Source: Armatimonadetes bacterium Uphvl-Ar2 (GTDB lineage Bacteria; Armatimonadota; Fimbriimonadia; Fimbriimonadales; Fimbriimonadaceae). From it: a stretch of 64,000 nt of DNA. Positions 24,386-34,078 of the stretch are shown one piece after another (position 1 is the first letter of the stretch; each line of letters begins with the position of its first letter). Under the pieces are notes generated by a model that saw only the letters and a program-made list of their open reading frames with translations, was not told where the DNA came from and searched no databases. The stretch covers positions 62,001 through 126,000 of the forward strand of contig CP021424.1 of NCBI GenBank assembly GCA_002162095.1. Reading direction: 5' to 3'. The position numbers and the translations under genes are program-made.

Positions 24386-25791
24386 GGAGTCGAGGTCTCC
24401 GCCTCGTCCCCCGAACCTTGTTGGAGCCGTCTCCACCTGTCCGCCCATTCTTCTTTGTTCTCCTGCCGCCCGCGGCCCACGGCCAGCGCCCCTTCGGGCA
24501 CATCCCGTGTCACCACGCTACCCGCTGCAATCATCGCTCGGTTCGCAATGTTCACGGGGGCCACCAATGTGGAGTTTGAACCAACGAACGCGTCCGCGCC
24601 AATAGTTGTGCGCGATTTCTTAAATCCGTCGTAGTTGCAGGTGATGGTTCCGGCCCCGATATTGGTGCGCGGCCCCACGCTGGCATCGCCGATGTACGTC
24701 AAGTGACTGACCGATACTTGCTGGCTTAGCACTGCGTTCTTAACTTCAACAAAGTTGCCGACTTTGACTTGGGTTTCCAAAACCGTCCCGGGGCGCAGGT
24801 TGGCAAAGGGGCCGCAGCGGCTGCCCTCGCCAATCATCGCTTGGTCCACATGACTCATGAAGACTCGGGCGCGCGGGCCGATGACGGAATCCTTGATCCA
24901 AGAACTCGGCCCGACTTGGCACCCGGCGCCGAGAGTCGTGCGGCCCTCAATGACCGTCATCGGGTGGATCATCGCGTCCGGCTCGGCAGTGACGTCGGCC
25001 TCCACATAGGTGCTGGCGGGGTCCACGATGGTCACCCCTTCCCGGGCCAAGCGCTCCAGGATTTGCAGGCGCATGATGCGGCCGGCTTCGGCCAATGACC
25101 AGCGGTCGTTGACGCCCATGAATTCGTTCTCGGCAAACGGACCGGCGGCTTTGCTGCCCCGCCCGTCGTTGTAAAGCCAGCCCACGGTGTCGGTGAGATA
25201 GATCTCGCCCTTGGCGCTGGGCTTGAGGTGCGGGATGGCATCGCGCAGGGCCTGCACCTCAAAGGCGTAGACCGCCGAGTTCACTTCTGTGAGTTCTTTG
25301 CGCTGCGCTTCGGTGGCGTCAGCGTGCTCAATAATGGCGAGGGCATCGTCGCCCTGGCGCACCACGCGACCGTAGGCCGAGGGATCATCAGGTTCAAAAG
25401 TAGCCGTCACCACGGCGACATCTGCATCGCGCCGCACTTGAAGCAAGGTGCGTAAGGTCTCCGGATTAATGAGCGGAGTATCGCCGCACACCACCAGCAC
25501 ATCGCCCCCGTGGCCTGCTAGCAACGGCAAGGCTTGGGCGGCCGCGTGGCCGGTCCCCTGCGGGTCGGCCTGAATGGCGTACTCCACCGGGCTCGCTTGC
25601 AGGCACTCGCGGATGGGCGCCTCCGTGTCGGGCGAAACCACCACAATCACGCGCGTGGCCCCGGCGGCCACCACGGCTCGCCGCACGTGCTCCACCATGG
25701 GCACCCCACAAACCTCGTGCAATACCTTCGGGACGGCGCTCTTCATGCGCGTTCCTTTGCCGGCGGCCAGCACTATTGCCGTGGTTTCCAT
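24382..25791 (-). CDS. glmU: Bifunctional GlmU: glucosamine-1-phosphate acetyltransferase / GlcNAc-1-P uridylyltransferase
   Basis: Makes UDP-GlcNAc, the precursor for peptidoglycan and LPS. The 469-residue protein has an N-terminal uridylyltransferase domain (VLAAGKGTRMKSAVPKVLHE, GTGHAAAQA, VVCGDTPL) and a C-terminal left-handed beta-helix acetyltransferase domain with many hexapeptide repeats, containing GPFANLRPGT, GNFVEVKNA, YIGDASVGPRTNIGAGTITCNYDG and SNSTLVAPV. It is divergent from upp with 48 bases between and heads the long minus-strand run that includes prs and the membrane cassette. Confidence 0.96.
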   Translation of the reverse strand: METTAIVLAAGKGTRMKSAVPKVLHEVCGVPMVEHVRRAVVAAGATRVIVVVSPDTEAPIRECLQASPVEYAIQADPQGTGHAAAQALPLLAGHGGDVLVVCGDTPLINPETLRTLLQVRRDADVAVVTATFEPDDPSAYGRVVRQGDDALAIIEHADATEAQRKELTEVNSAVYAFEVQALRDAIPHLKPSAKGEIYLTDTVGWLYNDGRGSKAAGPFAENEFMGVNDRWSLAEAGRIMRLQILERLAREGVTIVDPASTYVEADVTAEPDAMIHPMTVIEGRTTLGAGCQVGPSSWIKDSVIGPRARVFMSHVDQAMIGEGSRCGPFANLRPGTVLETQVKVGNFVEVKNAVLSQQVSVSHLTYIGDASVGPRTNIGAGTITCNYDGFKKSRTTIGADAFVGSNSTLVAPVNIANRAMIAAGSVVTRDVPEGALAVGRGRQENKEEWADRWRRLQQGSGDEAETSTP

Positions 25792-25839
25792 GGAACCAAG
25801 ACGTTACCGCATCCCCTGCGACGGAGTAGGATTCAGGGC

Positions 25840-26478
25840 ATGCCCGTGCGCGTTTGCTCACACCCCTTGGCCCAGCACCTGCTGGGACGCCTCCGAGACA
25901 AAAGCACACCTCCCGACCAGTACCGTCGGTACGCCGACACCCTAGCCCGCCAGCTCGCTTTGGAAGCCACTCATGACTTGCCGACCACCGAGGTTGCGGT
26001 GGAAACCCCGCTCGTGCGCACCCTTGTGCGCCAGATTGACCAGGGGCTGGCGGTGGTGCCGATTTTGCGCGCCGGATTGGGCCTGCTGGACGCCTGGCTC
26101 GAGCTTTTCCCCGATGTTTCGGTGGGCTATATCGGCCTGGAAAGGGACGAAGAAACCGCCCAGCCGCGTTCGTATTACGCCAAGCTGCCGCAGCTGGAAT
26201 CTCGCTATGTGGTGTGCCTGGACCCGATGCTGGCCACCGGGGGCTCGGCGGCGCGGGCGCTGAGCCTCATCAAGGAGCACAAGCCGGACCGGCTCAAGCT
26301 CGTGGTCATTATCGCCGCGCCCGAAGGCATAGCCCGCGTGGAGGCCGAGCACCCCGAAATCGAGATCGTGACGGCGGCGGTGGACGAAGGGCTAAACGAC
26401 CGGCACTTCATCAAGCCGGGGCTGGGTGACTTCGGCGACCGCCTCTACGGCACGTCGCCGATGCTCAACATCGACTGA
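25840..26478 (+). CDS. upp: Uracil phosphoribosyltransferase
   Basis: Salvages uracil to UMP with PRPP. The 212-residue protein has family length, the substrate-binding VVPILRAGLGLLD segment, and the PRPP-binding loop LDPMLATGGSA, and ends with the uracil-binding GLGDFGDRLYGT. ATG 25840 is chosen since the family N-terminus (here VRVCSHPLAQHLLGRLRDKST) follows directly. Convergent with smc, 4 bases between stops. Confidence 0.95.
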   Translation: MPVRVCSHPLAQHLLGRLRDKSTPPDQYRRYADTLARQLALEATHDLPTTEVAVETPLVRTLVRQIDQGLAVVPILRAGLGLLDAWLELFPDVSVGYIGLERDEETAQPRSYYAKLPQLESRYVVCLDPMLATGGSAARALSLIKEHKPDRLKLVVIIAAPEGIARVEAEHPEIEIVTAAVDEGLNDRHFIKPGLGDFGDRLYGTSPMLNID

Positions 26479-26482
26479 GCGA

Positions 26483-29400
26483 CTACTTGAGGAACGCGGC
26501 CGGCACCACGGGTTCGGTGATTTCCGGTCGCGGCACGGTGAACGGGATGAGCGTACTTACGCCCGGCTCGTTCATCGTCACGCCAAACCACACGTCGGCG
26601 GCCTCGATGGTGACCGGGTTGTGCGTGATGATCAGGAATTGCGAGCGATCCGTGAATCGGCGCAGACCCTCGATGTAACGCTCCACGTTGCGCCCGTCCA
26701 GCGGGGCGTCGACTTCGTCGAGGATGACGAGCGGCGTCGGTTTGACGGCGAGCAAGGCAAAAAGGAATGCCACGGCGCTCAGCGACCGCTCGCCCCCACT
26801 CAGAAGGTCGAGCCGCTGGCGGCGCTTGCCGGGCAGAGTGACTTCGATATCCACGCCACTTTCGAGGGCATCGGCGGGGTCGGAGAGGGTGAGGTCAGCC
26901 GTGCCGCCCGGGAAGAGCAACGCAAACTCACGCTCGAAGGCCACCTTGACGGCCGCAAAGGTATCGAGGAACCGGGTACGAGTGAGGCGGTCTAGCTCTT
27001 GCATCGAGGACTCGAGGTCTTCCATGGTGCCCACCACGTCGTCGCGCTGAACCTTGAGCGTGTCGTACCGCTCGGTCAGGCGCTCATAAGCTTCGATTGC
27101 CCCGGTGTTGACCTCGCCGAGAGAGCGAATCTCACGCCGAATCTGCCCCACTTCCTTGGCCGCATCTTCGGGCAGAGTGATGACGGGGGCGCGTTCCAGC
27201 GCTTCTTCGGACGTCATGCCGTACTCTTCGAGCAGGCGCTCCACGAGAATGGCGCGGCGCGATTCGGTACGGGCGAAGTCCACCTCGGCCCGGTGCTTGG
27301 CCTCCGCGTGGGTGTCGGCTTCGGCTTGGGCCACGGCGCGGTCGCGCTCGGTCTCCATCCGCTCTTGGGCTTTGGCCTCGCGGGTTTCGCGCAGTTTGGC
27401 CAGCTTCTCGGTGAGGGTGGCGACGTCGGCCTCGTGGGCTTCGGCGCGCTCGGCCCACATCGCCTCCTCGGCTTCGTACTTCTCGCGGTCGGGAGCGAGG
27501 CGCGAGGCCCGCATTTCGTGGTCGGCGGCGGCCTGCGAAAGTCGGGTGCGGCGGCGTTCAGCCTCCATACGGCGGCGCTGGGCTTCTTGCACGGCGGCTT
27601 CCGCTTCCTTCAGGCGGGCCATGCCACCCTGGGCGTCGGCCATCAGCGCCGAGGCATCCTTCATGCACTGGTCGCGCTTGGTCTGGAGCGGCACCAGATC
27701 CACCGCCACCAGGGTTTCTTCGTTCTCTTGCTTAAGCTCTTCGGCTTCTTTTTCCAGACGAGCCTGAGAGCGCTCGGTCATCTGGCGCTCGTGGCCCAGG
27801 CTGGCGGCCCACGTCTTGGTGTTGGCGAGGTCTTCGCGGACGGCATCGCGCGCCGAATCCAGCTTCGCCAAGTCCTCTTGAAGCCCTGCCCGCTGAGCGT
27901 CTCGGCCCTCACCCGCCGCGATCGCGGCTTGCAAATCGCGCTCGGTGTCCTTGAGTTCTTGCTCCGCGGCCAACAGCTCGGATCGCCGCTGCACCACCCC
28001 GCTCCCTTGCCGTTGGTGCTTCCCGCCGCTCACGGCCCCGGAACCATGCACCACTTCCCCATCGCGAGTAACCAACCGGTTCCAGCCGGAGGTTTTGGCC
28101 AGAGCCAAGGCAGTATCCAGGTGGTCCACCACCAGCACCCGCCCCAGCAGGCTGTCAATCACGGGGCGATTGCGCTCGTCCACCGCGACCAGGTCGTTGG
28201 CCCAGCCGTCCACGCCGGGACGTTGAGTCAAGGCGTCCATCTCCCGGTTGCGGTGGTAGGGCCGTATGAGGGTCAGCGGCTGGAACGTCGCCCGGCCGGC
28301 GCGACGATCTTTGAGGAAATGGATGGCCTGGCGGGCATGCGCTTCGTCCGGCACGATGAGGTCGTGCGCGGCCCCGCCGAGCGCCGTTTCCATGGCGACG
28401 GCGTAGGCCGGCTCGACATCGAACGCGTCGGCTACCGGTTCGTAATCCCCGCTCAAGTGACCCTCGCGGACGGCCAAAAGCACGGCCTTGGCGCCCTGGG
28501 CCATGCCTTCCAGCGAGTCCAGCGTGGCGGCCAGGCCCCGGATCCGCCCTTCCAGTTGGGCAATCTGCTCCTTCAGGGTGCGTTGCGCTTGGTGGTCAGC
28601 CTGCTCGTCGGCCTGCTGCTGCTGCATCGCGGCCTGCACTTCGGCCCGACGCTCGTCAATCTGCGCCAGCAGCGCGGCCTGCTCTTGCCCCACCCGTTCG
28701 GCCTCGGCCACCCCTTCTTCGAGGTCCGGGAGCGCCTGGCGGATGCCGTCGAGTTCCTCGTCAATGCGGCGGAGGCGTTCGCGGCGAGCGGAACGCTCGG
28801 CTTCGGCGCGGTCGCGGGCGGCCACCAGCGCTTGGGCGGCGGCAAGTTCGGCTTCGGCCTGCGCCAAGGCTTCCTCCATCCGCACGGCTTCGCTATCCAC
28901 CAACTCGAGGTCGGCACGTAGGTCCGCTAGCCGGGTTTTCGCTTCATTTTCCTGCGTGAGGCTGGACTGCCACTCGGCTTCGGCGGCTTCGCTTTCGGCC
29001 CGCAGATGCCCCTCTTCCCCTTCCAGACTCTCGGCCAGTTGCAGCAGGCTGTCGCGCTTGCCCTGGGCGATGGCCGAGGCCGCGCGGGCTTGCTCCGCCG
29101 CCGACCGTTGCTGGGCCAGTTCCTCACTCAAGCGGTGGCGATCTTGCTCCAGCCGGTCCAGGTCCAGGTTCAGGGCCTCCAGGGCCGCTTGGGCGCGGAT
29201 GATGTGCTCGGCCGCTTCACCGCGGGCACGTTCGGCGTTCTGGCGGGCGTCATCCAGCCGGGTGCGCTCGGTGGTGGCGTCGTGCAGGTCCCGCACTAGC
29301 AGGTCCGCTTCCAGCGACCGGAGCCGCAAAGTCAGCTCGCGATGAATCCGCGCCGTGCGGGCTTCTTCCTCCAGCGGGCCACGCTCGCGTTCGATTTCGG

Positions 29401-29986
29401 AAAGCACGTCATCCACGCGCTCCAACTGTAGGCGGGCGTTGCCCATGCGGCGCTGGGCGTCGTTGCGCCGCGCGCGATACCGCTGCACCCCCGCCGCCTC
29501 GTCAATCCACGCGCGACGTTGCTCCGGCTTGGCCGCCAGGGCTTGGTCAATTTCGCTCTGCCCGACGATGGCGTAGCCCGCGCGCCCCAAACCGGTGTCC
29601 GCCAGCAGGTCGGCAACGTCGCGGAGGCGGCAGGACTGACCGTTGATGGCGTAGTCACTATCCCCCGACTTCTTCAGCCGGCGGGTAATAGAAACCTCCG
29701 CCGCCGGGATGGGCAGTTCCTGGTCGCTGTTGTCAAAGACCAGGGTGACCTCGGCATAACCCAGCGGCTTGCGGTTTTTGGAGCCCGAGAAAATGACTTC
29801 CGTGGCCGTCTGGGCGCGCAGGTGGCGGGCGTTAGTTTCGCCCAGTCCCCAGAGGATCGCGTCCACCACGTTGCTCTTGCCGCAGCCGTTGGGACCCACG
29901 ATGGCGGCCAATTCCCCGCCCAGCACAATCTCCGTGCGCTCGGCAAAGGTTTTGAACCCGTAGATCTTGACTCGCAGCAGACGCAT
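26483..29986 (-). CDS. smc: Chromosome segregation protein SMC
   Basis: Chromosome condensation ATPase. At 1167 residues it has full SMC layout: N-terminal head starting VKIYGFKTFAERTEI with Walker A GPNGCGKSN (about 32-40), long coiled coil, a hinge near 490-680 (DALTQRPGVDGWANDLV, GSGAVSGGKHQRQGSG), a second coiled coil and the C-terminal head with signature LSGGERSLSAVAFLFALL and Walker B PLVILDEVDAPLDGRNVERY. scpA and scpB are not in the window. ATG 29986 matches the family N-terminus. Confidence 0.97.
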   Translation of the reverse strand: MRLLRVKIYGFKTFAERTEIVLGGELAAIVGPNGCGKSNVVDAILWGLGETNARHLRAQTATEVIFSGSKNRKPLGYAEVTLVFDNSDQELPIPAAEVSITRRLKKSGDSDYAINGQSCRLRDVADLLADTGLGRAGYAIVGQSEIDQALAAKPEQRRAWIDEAAGVQRYRARRNDAQRRMGNARLQLERVDDVLSEIERERGPLEEEARTARIHRELTLRLRSLEADLLVRDLHDATTERTRLDDARQNAERARGEAAEHIIRAQAALEALNLDLDRLEQDRHRLSEELAQQRSAAEQARAASAIAQGKRDSLLQLAESLEGEEGHLRAESEAAEAEWQSSLTQENEAKTRLADLRADLELVDSEAVRMEEALAQAEAELAAAQALVAARDRAEAERSARRERLRRIDEELDGIRQALPDLEEGVAEAERVGQEQAALLAQIDERRAEVQAAMQQQQADEQADHQAQRTLKEQIAQLEGRIRGLAATLDSLEGMAQGAKAVLLAVREGHLSGDYEPVADAFDVEPAYAVAMETALGGAAHDLIVPDEAHARQAIHFLKDRRAGRATFQPLTLIRPYHRNREMDALTQRPGVDGWANDLVAVDERNRPVIDSLLGRVLVVDHLDTALALAKTSGWNRLVTRDGEVVHGSGAVSGGKHQRQGSGVVQRRSELLAAEQELKDTERDLQAAIAAGEGRDAQRAGLQEDLAKLDSARDAVREDLANTKTWAASLGHERQMTERSQARLEKEAEELKQENEETLVAVDLVPLQTKRDQCMKDASALMADAQGGMARLKEAEAAVQEAQRRRMEAERRRTRLSQAAADHEMRASRLAPDREKYEAEEAMWAERAEAHEADVATLTEKLAKLRETREAKAQERMETERDRAVAQAEADTHAEAKHRAEVDFARTESRRAILVERLLEEYGMTSEEALERAPVITLPEDAAKEVGQIRREIRSLGEVNTGAIEAYERLTERYDTLKVQRDDVVGTMEDLESSMQELDRLTRTRFLDTFAAVKVAFEREFALLFPGGTADLTLSDPADALESGVDIEVTLPGKRRQRLDLLSGGERSLSAVAFLFALLAVKPTPLVILDEVDAPLDGRNVERYIEGLRRFTDRSQFLIITHNPVTIEAADVWFGVTMNEPGVSTLIPFTVPRPEITEPVVPAAFLK

Positions 29987-30092
29987 ACGCTCGTAAGGTC
30001 TCCAGACGAACCGGCTCCGGCATACGGCGCGGGCCCATGGGCGGGTTCACCGAATCCCCGCAAGAATGCTGTGGATAACCTCGGTTGAGGGC

Positions 30093-30731
30093 TTAATCCG
30101 CGTCGCGACTGAGGAACTGTGTGATGTCCGGGCGAGACATGGCAAACGTGCCCGACCCCATCGCCAGGTAATCCCGCTGCCCCAGGCGAGAAAGCAGATC
30201 CACCGGTCCGAACGTGCCGTTCTCATTCACCAGGTCCTCTCGTACATGGGCCACCTTGACCTCCCCAATCACATAATCCGCCGAACCCGGCCCGTCCCCG
30301 TGTGGCACCACCGCCATCAGTTCGCACTCCAGCTGCACCGGGCTCTGGGCCACCCGCGCGGGTGCCACATGCATGCTCGGAACGGGCGAAAAGCCCGACA
30401 TCGCCCACTTGTCCGCATCGCCGGGATAATCGCCGCCGGTGACGTTCATCCCCTCCACCATGTCCGGGGTGACGAGATTGATCACGTACTGCCGGGTCGT
30501 TTCGATATTGCGGAGGGTTTCCTTCTTGTCGCCCTCGCGGCCCCGCACCGGGCAGAACGCCACGCTCGGCGGATTGATGCCCCCGATCATGAAATAGCTA
30601 AACGGGGCCAGGTTCGTGCGACCGTCGGCGTCCTGGGTGCTGACCAGCGCAATGGGGCGCGGCACGATGAGGCCACTTAGCAGCTCATATGCCGTACCCA
30701 GGCCGTGTTCAATCAGGACAAAAACCTTCAT
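30093..30731 (-). CDS. Flavin reductase-like domain protein (FMN-binding)
   Basis: A 212-residue split-barrel flavoprotein with the flavin reductase family segments SGLIVPRPIALVSTQDADGRTNLAPFSYF, PPSVAFCPVRGREGDKKETLRNIETTRQYVINLV and the later GEVKVAHVRED. In the family these bind FMN; activity may be flavin reduction or an oxygenase partner role. The ATG overlaps the stop of the dienelactone hydrolase gene as ATGA, so the two are translationally coupled, suggesting a joint role in degrading an aromatic-type or ester substrate, which I cannot name. Confidence 0.85.
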   Translation of the reverse strand: MKVFVLIEHGLGTAYELLSGLIVPRPIALVSTQDADGRTNLAPFSYFMIGGINPPSVAFCPVRGREGDKKETLRNIETTRQYVINLVTPDMVEGMNVTGGDYPGDADKWAMSGFSPVPSMHVAPARVAQSPVQLECELMAVVPHGDGPGSADYVIGEVKVAHVREDLVNENGTFGPVDLLSRLGQRDYLAMGSGTFAMSRPDITQFLSRDAD

Positions 30732-31408
30732 GCGCGGTTCAGGTGGTGTTCAAAGTGCCGGACCGTGCGTTGCCAGGCATCTTCTGCCGCTTCCGCGTTG
30801 TAAACCGCCGGGCGATCTGAATTGAAGAACGCGTGCGGCACGCGGTGGTAGGTCACAAACTCGTGCTCTTTGCCCAGCTTGTGCAGCTCAACCGAGAGTT
30901 CCTTCACGGCCGCCGGCGAAGCGTATTCGTCGTGCTCGGCAAACAACCCCAACAAGGGGCCGTTCATCGCGGCGTAGTTCGGGTGGACATTCGGATGAAT
31001 GCCGTAGAAATTGACGCAGGCGCGGATGCGATCATCCTGACCCGCCGCGAACATCGCCAGCTTGCCGCCCATACAGAAGCCCACCACGCCGATGCCCGCC
31101 GTGACCTCGGGCTGAGCCACCAGATAGTCCACGGCACCCTGAATCATGCGGCCTGCCTTCTCAATGTCCAGCGCCATCATCAACGAACCCGCTTCGTCGG
31201 GTTCTTCGGTCACTTGCCCGTGGTAGAAGTCCGGCGCCAAGGCGTGAAACCCGGCTTCGGCAAAGCGGTCGGCCACGTCGCGGATGTGCCCCACCAGGCC
31301 CCACCACTCTTGGATGACGATGACGGCCGGCCCCGGCGCACTGGCCGGGGAGTAGTAGCCCGAAAACGTCTCGTCGCCCACTTGGAAGTCCACACTTGTC
31401 CCTTTCAT
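30728..31408 (-). CDS. Dienelactone hydrolase family protein
   Basis: A 226-residue alpha/beta hydrolase. It has the family N-terminal region PAVIVIQEWWGLVGHIRDVADRFAEAGF, the nucleophile elbow GFCMGG with catalytic Cys as in true dienelactone hydrolases, an acid in FAEHDEYAS, and the catalytic His in VPHAFFN. Predicted cytosolic. Family members open lactones or hydrolyse esters; the natural substrate is unknown. Translationally coupled to the downstream flavin reductase-like gene (ATGA). Confidence 0.9.
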   Translation of the reverse strand: MKGTSVDFQVGDETFSGYYSPASAPGPAVIVIQEWWGLVGHIRDVADRFAEAGFHALAPDFYHGQVTEEPDEAGSLMMALDIEKAGRMIQGAVDYLVAQPEVTAGIGVVGFCMGGKLAMFAAGQDDRIRACVNFYGIHPNVHPNYAAMNGPLLGLFAEHDEYASPAAVKELSVELHKLGKEHEFVTYHRVPHAFFNSDRPAVYNAEAAEDAWQRTVRHFEHHLNRA

Positions 31409-31439
31409 TCCTCGTTCTCCTTGTTCTAACCCTTACAAC

Positions 31440-31922
31440 TTACGACGCGGACCGGCGCGCGGTTTGCCCCACCATGCGATGAATGTGATCCCACTCGGCC
31501 TCGGTCACGGGCATCACGCTCAGCCGTTGCCCCCGGCGTAGCACCCACATCTCGGCCAGTTCAGGTTCGGCGCGCAAGTCGGCCAAGCTCAGCACCCGGT
31601 CAAACTTCACCGGTTCGGCCACGTCCACCGCCAGCCACCGCGATCCGTCCGCCGGGGCCTTGGGGTCGTAGTACTCGCTGCTTGGGTCGAACTGGGTGGG
31701 GTCCGGGTAGCCCGTGCGCGCAATGATCATGCTGCCCACCACCCCGCTAGGACTCGCATTGGAGTGATAGAACAGCGCCCCGTCGCCTACTTGCATGGTG
31801 TCTCGCATATAGTTTCGGACCGTATAGTTGCGACAACCCTCCCAAATGTCGGGGCCCGGTTTGGCGATGAGGTCGTCAATGCTGTAGACATCGGGCTCGC
31901 TTTTCATCAACCAATACGCCAT
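31440..31922 (-). CDS. EVE domain-containing protein (THYN1/PUA-like)
   Basis: A 160-residue protein matching the EVE domain over its whole length: YWLMKSEPDVYSIDDL at the N-terminus, WEGCRNYTVRNYMRD, GDGALFYHSNASPSGVVG, and the YYDP...WLAVDVAEPVKFDRVLSLADLRAEPEL section. EVE domains belong to the PUA-like fold and bind modified DNA or RNA bases in characterised examples; which one here is unknown. ATG 31922 begins the match directly. It is divergent from leuB with 43 bases between starts. Confidence 0.88.
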   Translation of the reverse strand: MAYWLMKSEPDVYSIDDLIAKPGPDIWEGCRNYTVRNYMRDTMQVGDGALFYHSNASPSGVVGSMIIARTGYPDPTQFDPSSEYYDPKAPADGSRWLAVDVAEPVKFDRVLSLADLRAEPELAEMWVLRRGQRLSVMPVTEAEWDHIHRMVGQTARRSAS

Positions 31923-31965
31923 GCCGCCCAGTTTAGAGCGGGAGACCGAGCGGTAATATGCCGAA

Positions 31966-33036
31966 ATGCCGCCACGAATCGCGATCCTCCCTGGGGATGG
32001 CATTGGCCCGGAAGTCATCGACGAAGCTGTCAAGGTCCTGCAAGCGGCGGGCGTGGCAGCAGATTTTGAATTTGCCCTGATCGGCGGGGCGGCGATTGAC
32101 GCCACCGGCGTCCCCTTGCCGGACGAGACCCTGGAACTGTGCCGCCAAAGCGACGCGGTGTTGCTGGGCGCCGTCGGGGGTCCGAAGTGGGACACCCTGG
32201 AGCCCGCGCAACTTCGCCCGGAAGTGGGGGCCCTGCTTCCCCTCCGCCGAGAACTGAACCTGTACGCCAACGTTCGTCCGGCCCGCACCATGCGCCCGCT
32301 GGTCCATGCGTCGCCGCTGAAGGAAGGCCGTAGCATGATCGATCTCATCGTGGTGCGCGAGCTCACCGGCGGCATCTACTTTGGCGAACGGTTCCGCAAG
32401 GACGACGGCAAGACTGCGATTGACACGGCGGTTTACACCCGCGCCGAGGTCGAACGCATCACCCTGCGCGCCTTCGAGATTGCCCGCCAACGCCGCCACC
32501 AGGTGGTGAGCGTGGACAAGGCCAACGTGCTGGAAACCAGCCGCCTTTGGCGCGAGACCGTGAACGAACTGGCCGCCCAGAACCCCGACATCAGCGTGAC
32601 GCACATGCTGGTGGACAACTGCGCCATGCAACTCGTGCGCGATCCGGGGCAATTCGATGTGATCCTCACCGAGAACATGTTTGGCGACATCCTCAGCGAC
32701 GAAGCGAGCATGATCACGGGTTCCTTGGGCTTGCTGCCCTCGGCCTCGCTGAGCGATGCCAATGGGGATAAGGTGTTCGGCCTTTACGAGCCCATCCACG
32801 GATCCGCCCCGGATATCGCCGGGCAAAGCCGTGCCAACCCACTCGCCGCCATCCTGAGCGCGGCGATGATGATGCGCTTCACCTTCGGTGATGGGCGTAC
32901 TGCGGACCGGATTGAAGCCGCCGTCGAGGCGGCGCTGGATGAAGGTCTGCGCACGGCGGACATCTTCGAAAATGAGACCCGCCTGGTGAGCACCACTGAA
33001 ATGGGTGACGCCGTGGCCGCCAAGCTACGACCTTAA
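31966..33036 (+). CDS. leuB: 3-isopropylmalate dehydrogenase
   Basis: Oxidative decarboxylation of 3-isopropylmalate in leucine synthesis, NAD-dependent. The 356-residue protein has family length with [11 protein letters not shown] at the N-terminus, [11 protein letters not shown], the substrate-binding [10 protein letters not shown] segment, [13 protein letters not shown], and the [29 protein letters not shown] block, then [13 protein letters not shown]. The KWD and RELTGG segments favour LeuB over isocitrate or tartrate dehydrogenases. No other leu genes are in the window. Confidence 0.94.
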   Translation: MPPRIAILPGDGIGPEVIDEAVKVLQAAGVAADFEFALIGGAAIDATGVPLPDETLELCRQSDAVLLGAVGGPKWDTLEPAQLRPEVGALLPLRRELNLYANVRPARTMRPLVHASPLKEGRSMIDLIVVRELTGGIYFGERFRKDDGKTAIDTAVYTRAEVERITLRAFEIARQRRHQVVSVDKANVLETSRLWRETVNELAAQNPDISVTHMLVDNCAMQLVRDPGQFDVILTENMFGDILSDEASMITGSLGLLPSASLSDANGDKVFGLYEPIHGSAPDIAGQSRANPLAAILSAAMMMRFTFGDGRTADRIEAAVEAALDEGLRTADIFENETRLVSTTEMGDAVAAKLRP

Positions 33037-33121
33037 ATCCGCGAAATCAGAAAATGTCAGGCCTACCGAGCGTCACGCCCGGGGGCCTGATTCGTCTGGA
33101 CAAGCGTAAGTGAAGGAAATG

Positions 33122-34078
33122 ATGCGCGCTGGCCTCCTCGTTGCCGCCTTTTTGCCGGCTCTCCTCCATGCCCAGACGGTGCCCACTCCCCCGACGGTCA
33201 CCCCCGACCGCACCCTGATTGTGGTGAACGGCGAAGCCGTGAAGGGCGATGTCTACGTGCGTCGCCTGCAAGTGCTGCCGAATGTGGGCCGGATGATGGA
33301 GAACCGCTATGTGGCGGCCACCCCCGGCTACTTGGCGATGCAGCAGATCGTCAACGAGATCCTGATTTGGCAACTCGCCACCGAGAAGGGCGTGGCCCCC
33401 ACCGCCGCAGCGGTGGATGCCGAACTCGCCAAGCGACTTGAGCGCGCGCCAGAGCTGAAGGAGGCGTTCCGCCTGCTTGGCCTGACGGAAGACGATCTCA
33501 AGCACGAAATCAAGATTGAACTGGCCGAGTTTGCGCTGACCACAATGGGCGTGAACGTGACGGACCAGGAAGTGGAAGGCTATTACCGGGCCCATCCGGA
33601 TCAATTCTCGGTACCGAAGCGTTTGGTGCTGCGCATCATCGCGGTGGCCGACGAAGCGGCCCAACGCAAGGTGGATGGCGAACTCGCGGCCGGCAAGAGC
33701 TTTGCAGACGTGGCCCGCGCCCTGAGCGTGGACCCGAGTGCCCGCGACGGCGGGATGCTCGGCGAAATCCCGTTTGATGGCCTGGGCGACCAAGCCAAGT
33801 CCGCTCTGCAGAACGCCACCAAGGGTTCGGTTTCGAGCTGGGTGCCGGGTTCGATTGTGCGGGTCAAGTTCTTTGTGGAAGACCTCAAACCGGCGGAGAC
33901 TATTCCCCTCGACGCCGACCAGAAGGTGGCCATCCGCCGCCAACTGATGCTGGACAAAGGCCAGGTGCGCAATAACTTGCCCAAGATGCTGGCCGAGTTC
34001 CGCAAGAAGGCGCGCATTGAATGGCAGAACACGCCGTTCGACCGCCAGCTCAAGCAAATGTTCGAACAGGGCGGATGA
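33122..34078 (+). CDS. Exported parvulin-type peptidyl-prolyl isomerase (SurA/PrsA-like)
   Basis: A protein of about 318 residues with a signal peptide (MRAGLLVAAFLPALLHAQ) and a SurA/PrsA-like plan: an N-terminal chaperone helix region (about 25-145) and one parvulin domain (about 160-260) with SFADVARALSVDPSARDGGMLGEIPFDGL. Probably a periplasmic folding helper for outer membrane or secreted proteins. I set the start at ATG 33122 because AAGGA lies 4 bases upstream; an in-frame GTG at 33110 and ATG at 33119 are alternatives. ATGA overlap with mazG. Confidence 0.88.
   Translation: MRAGLLVAAFLPALLHAQTVPTPPTVTPDRTLIVVNGEAVKGDVYVRRLQVLPNVGRMMENRYVAATPGYLAMQQIVNEILIWQLATEKGVAPTAAAVDAELAKRLERAPELKEAFRLLGLTEDDLKHEIKIELAEFALTTMGVNVTDQEVEGYYRAHPDQFSVPKRLVLRIIAVADEAAQRKVDGELAAGKSFADVARALSVDPSARDGGMLGEIPFDGLGDQAKSALQNATKGSVSSWVPGSIVRVKFFVEDLKPAETIPLDADQKVAIRRQLMLDKGQVRNNLPKMLAEFRKKARIEWQNTPFDRQLKQMFEQGG

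Noticed and set aside
25534-25839. Extending upp upstream of 25840
   Set aside because: The added part is antisense to glmU and the protein from 25840 already has full Upp length.
26999-28921. A 640-codon open frame antisense to smc
   Set aside because: Low-complexity Gly/Leu/His-rich sequence lying wholly opposite the SMC coiled-coil and hinge; no family pattern.
33037-33109. CAGGCC/GGCCTG pairing between leuB and the parvulin gene as a terminator
   Set aside because: Only a 6-bp stem with a 20-base loop and no T-run; too weak to list as a feature.
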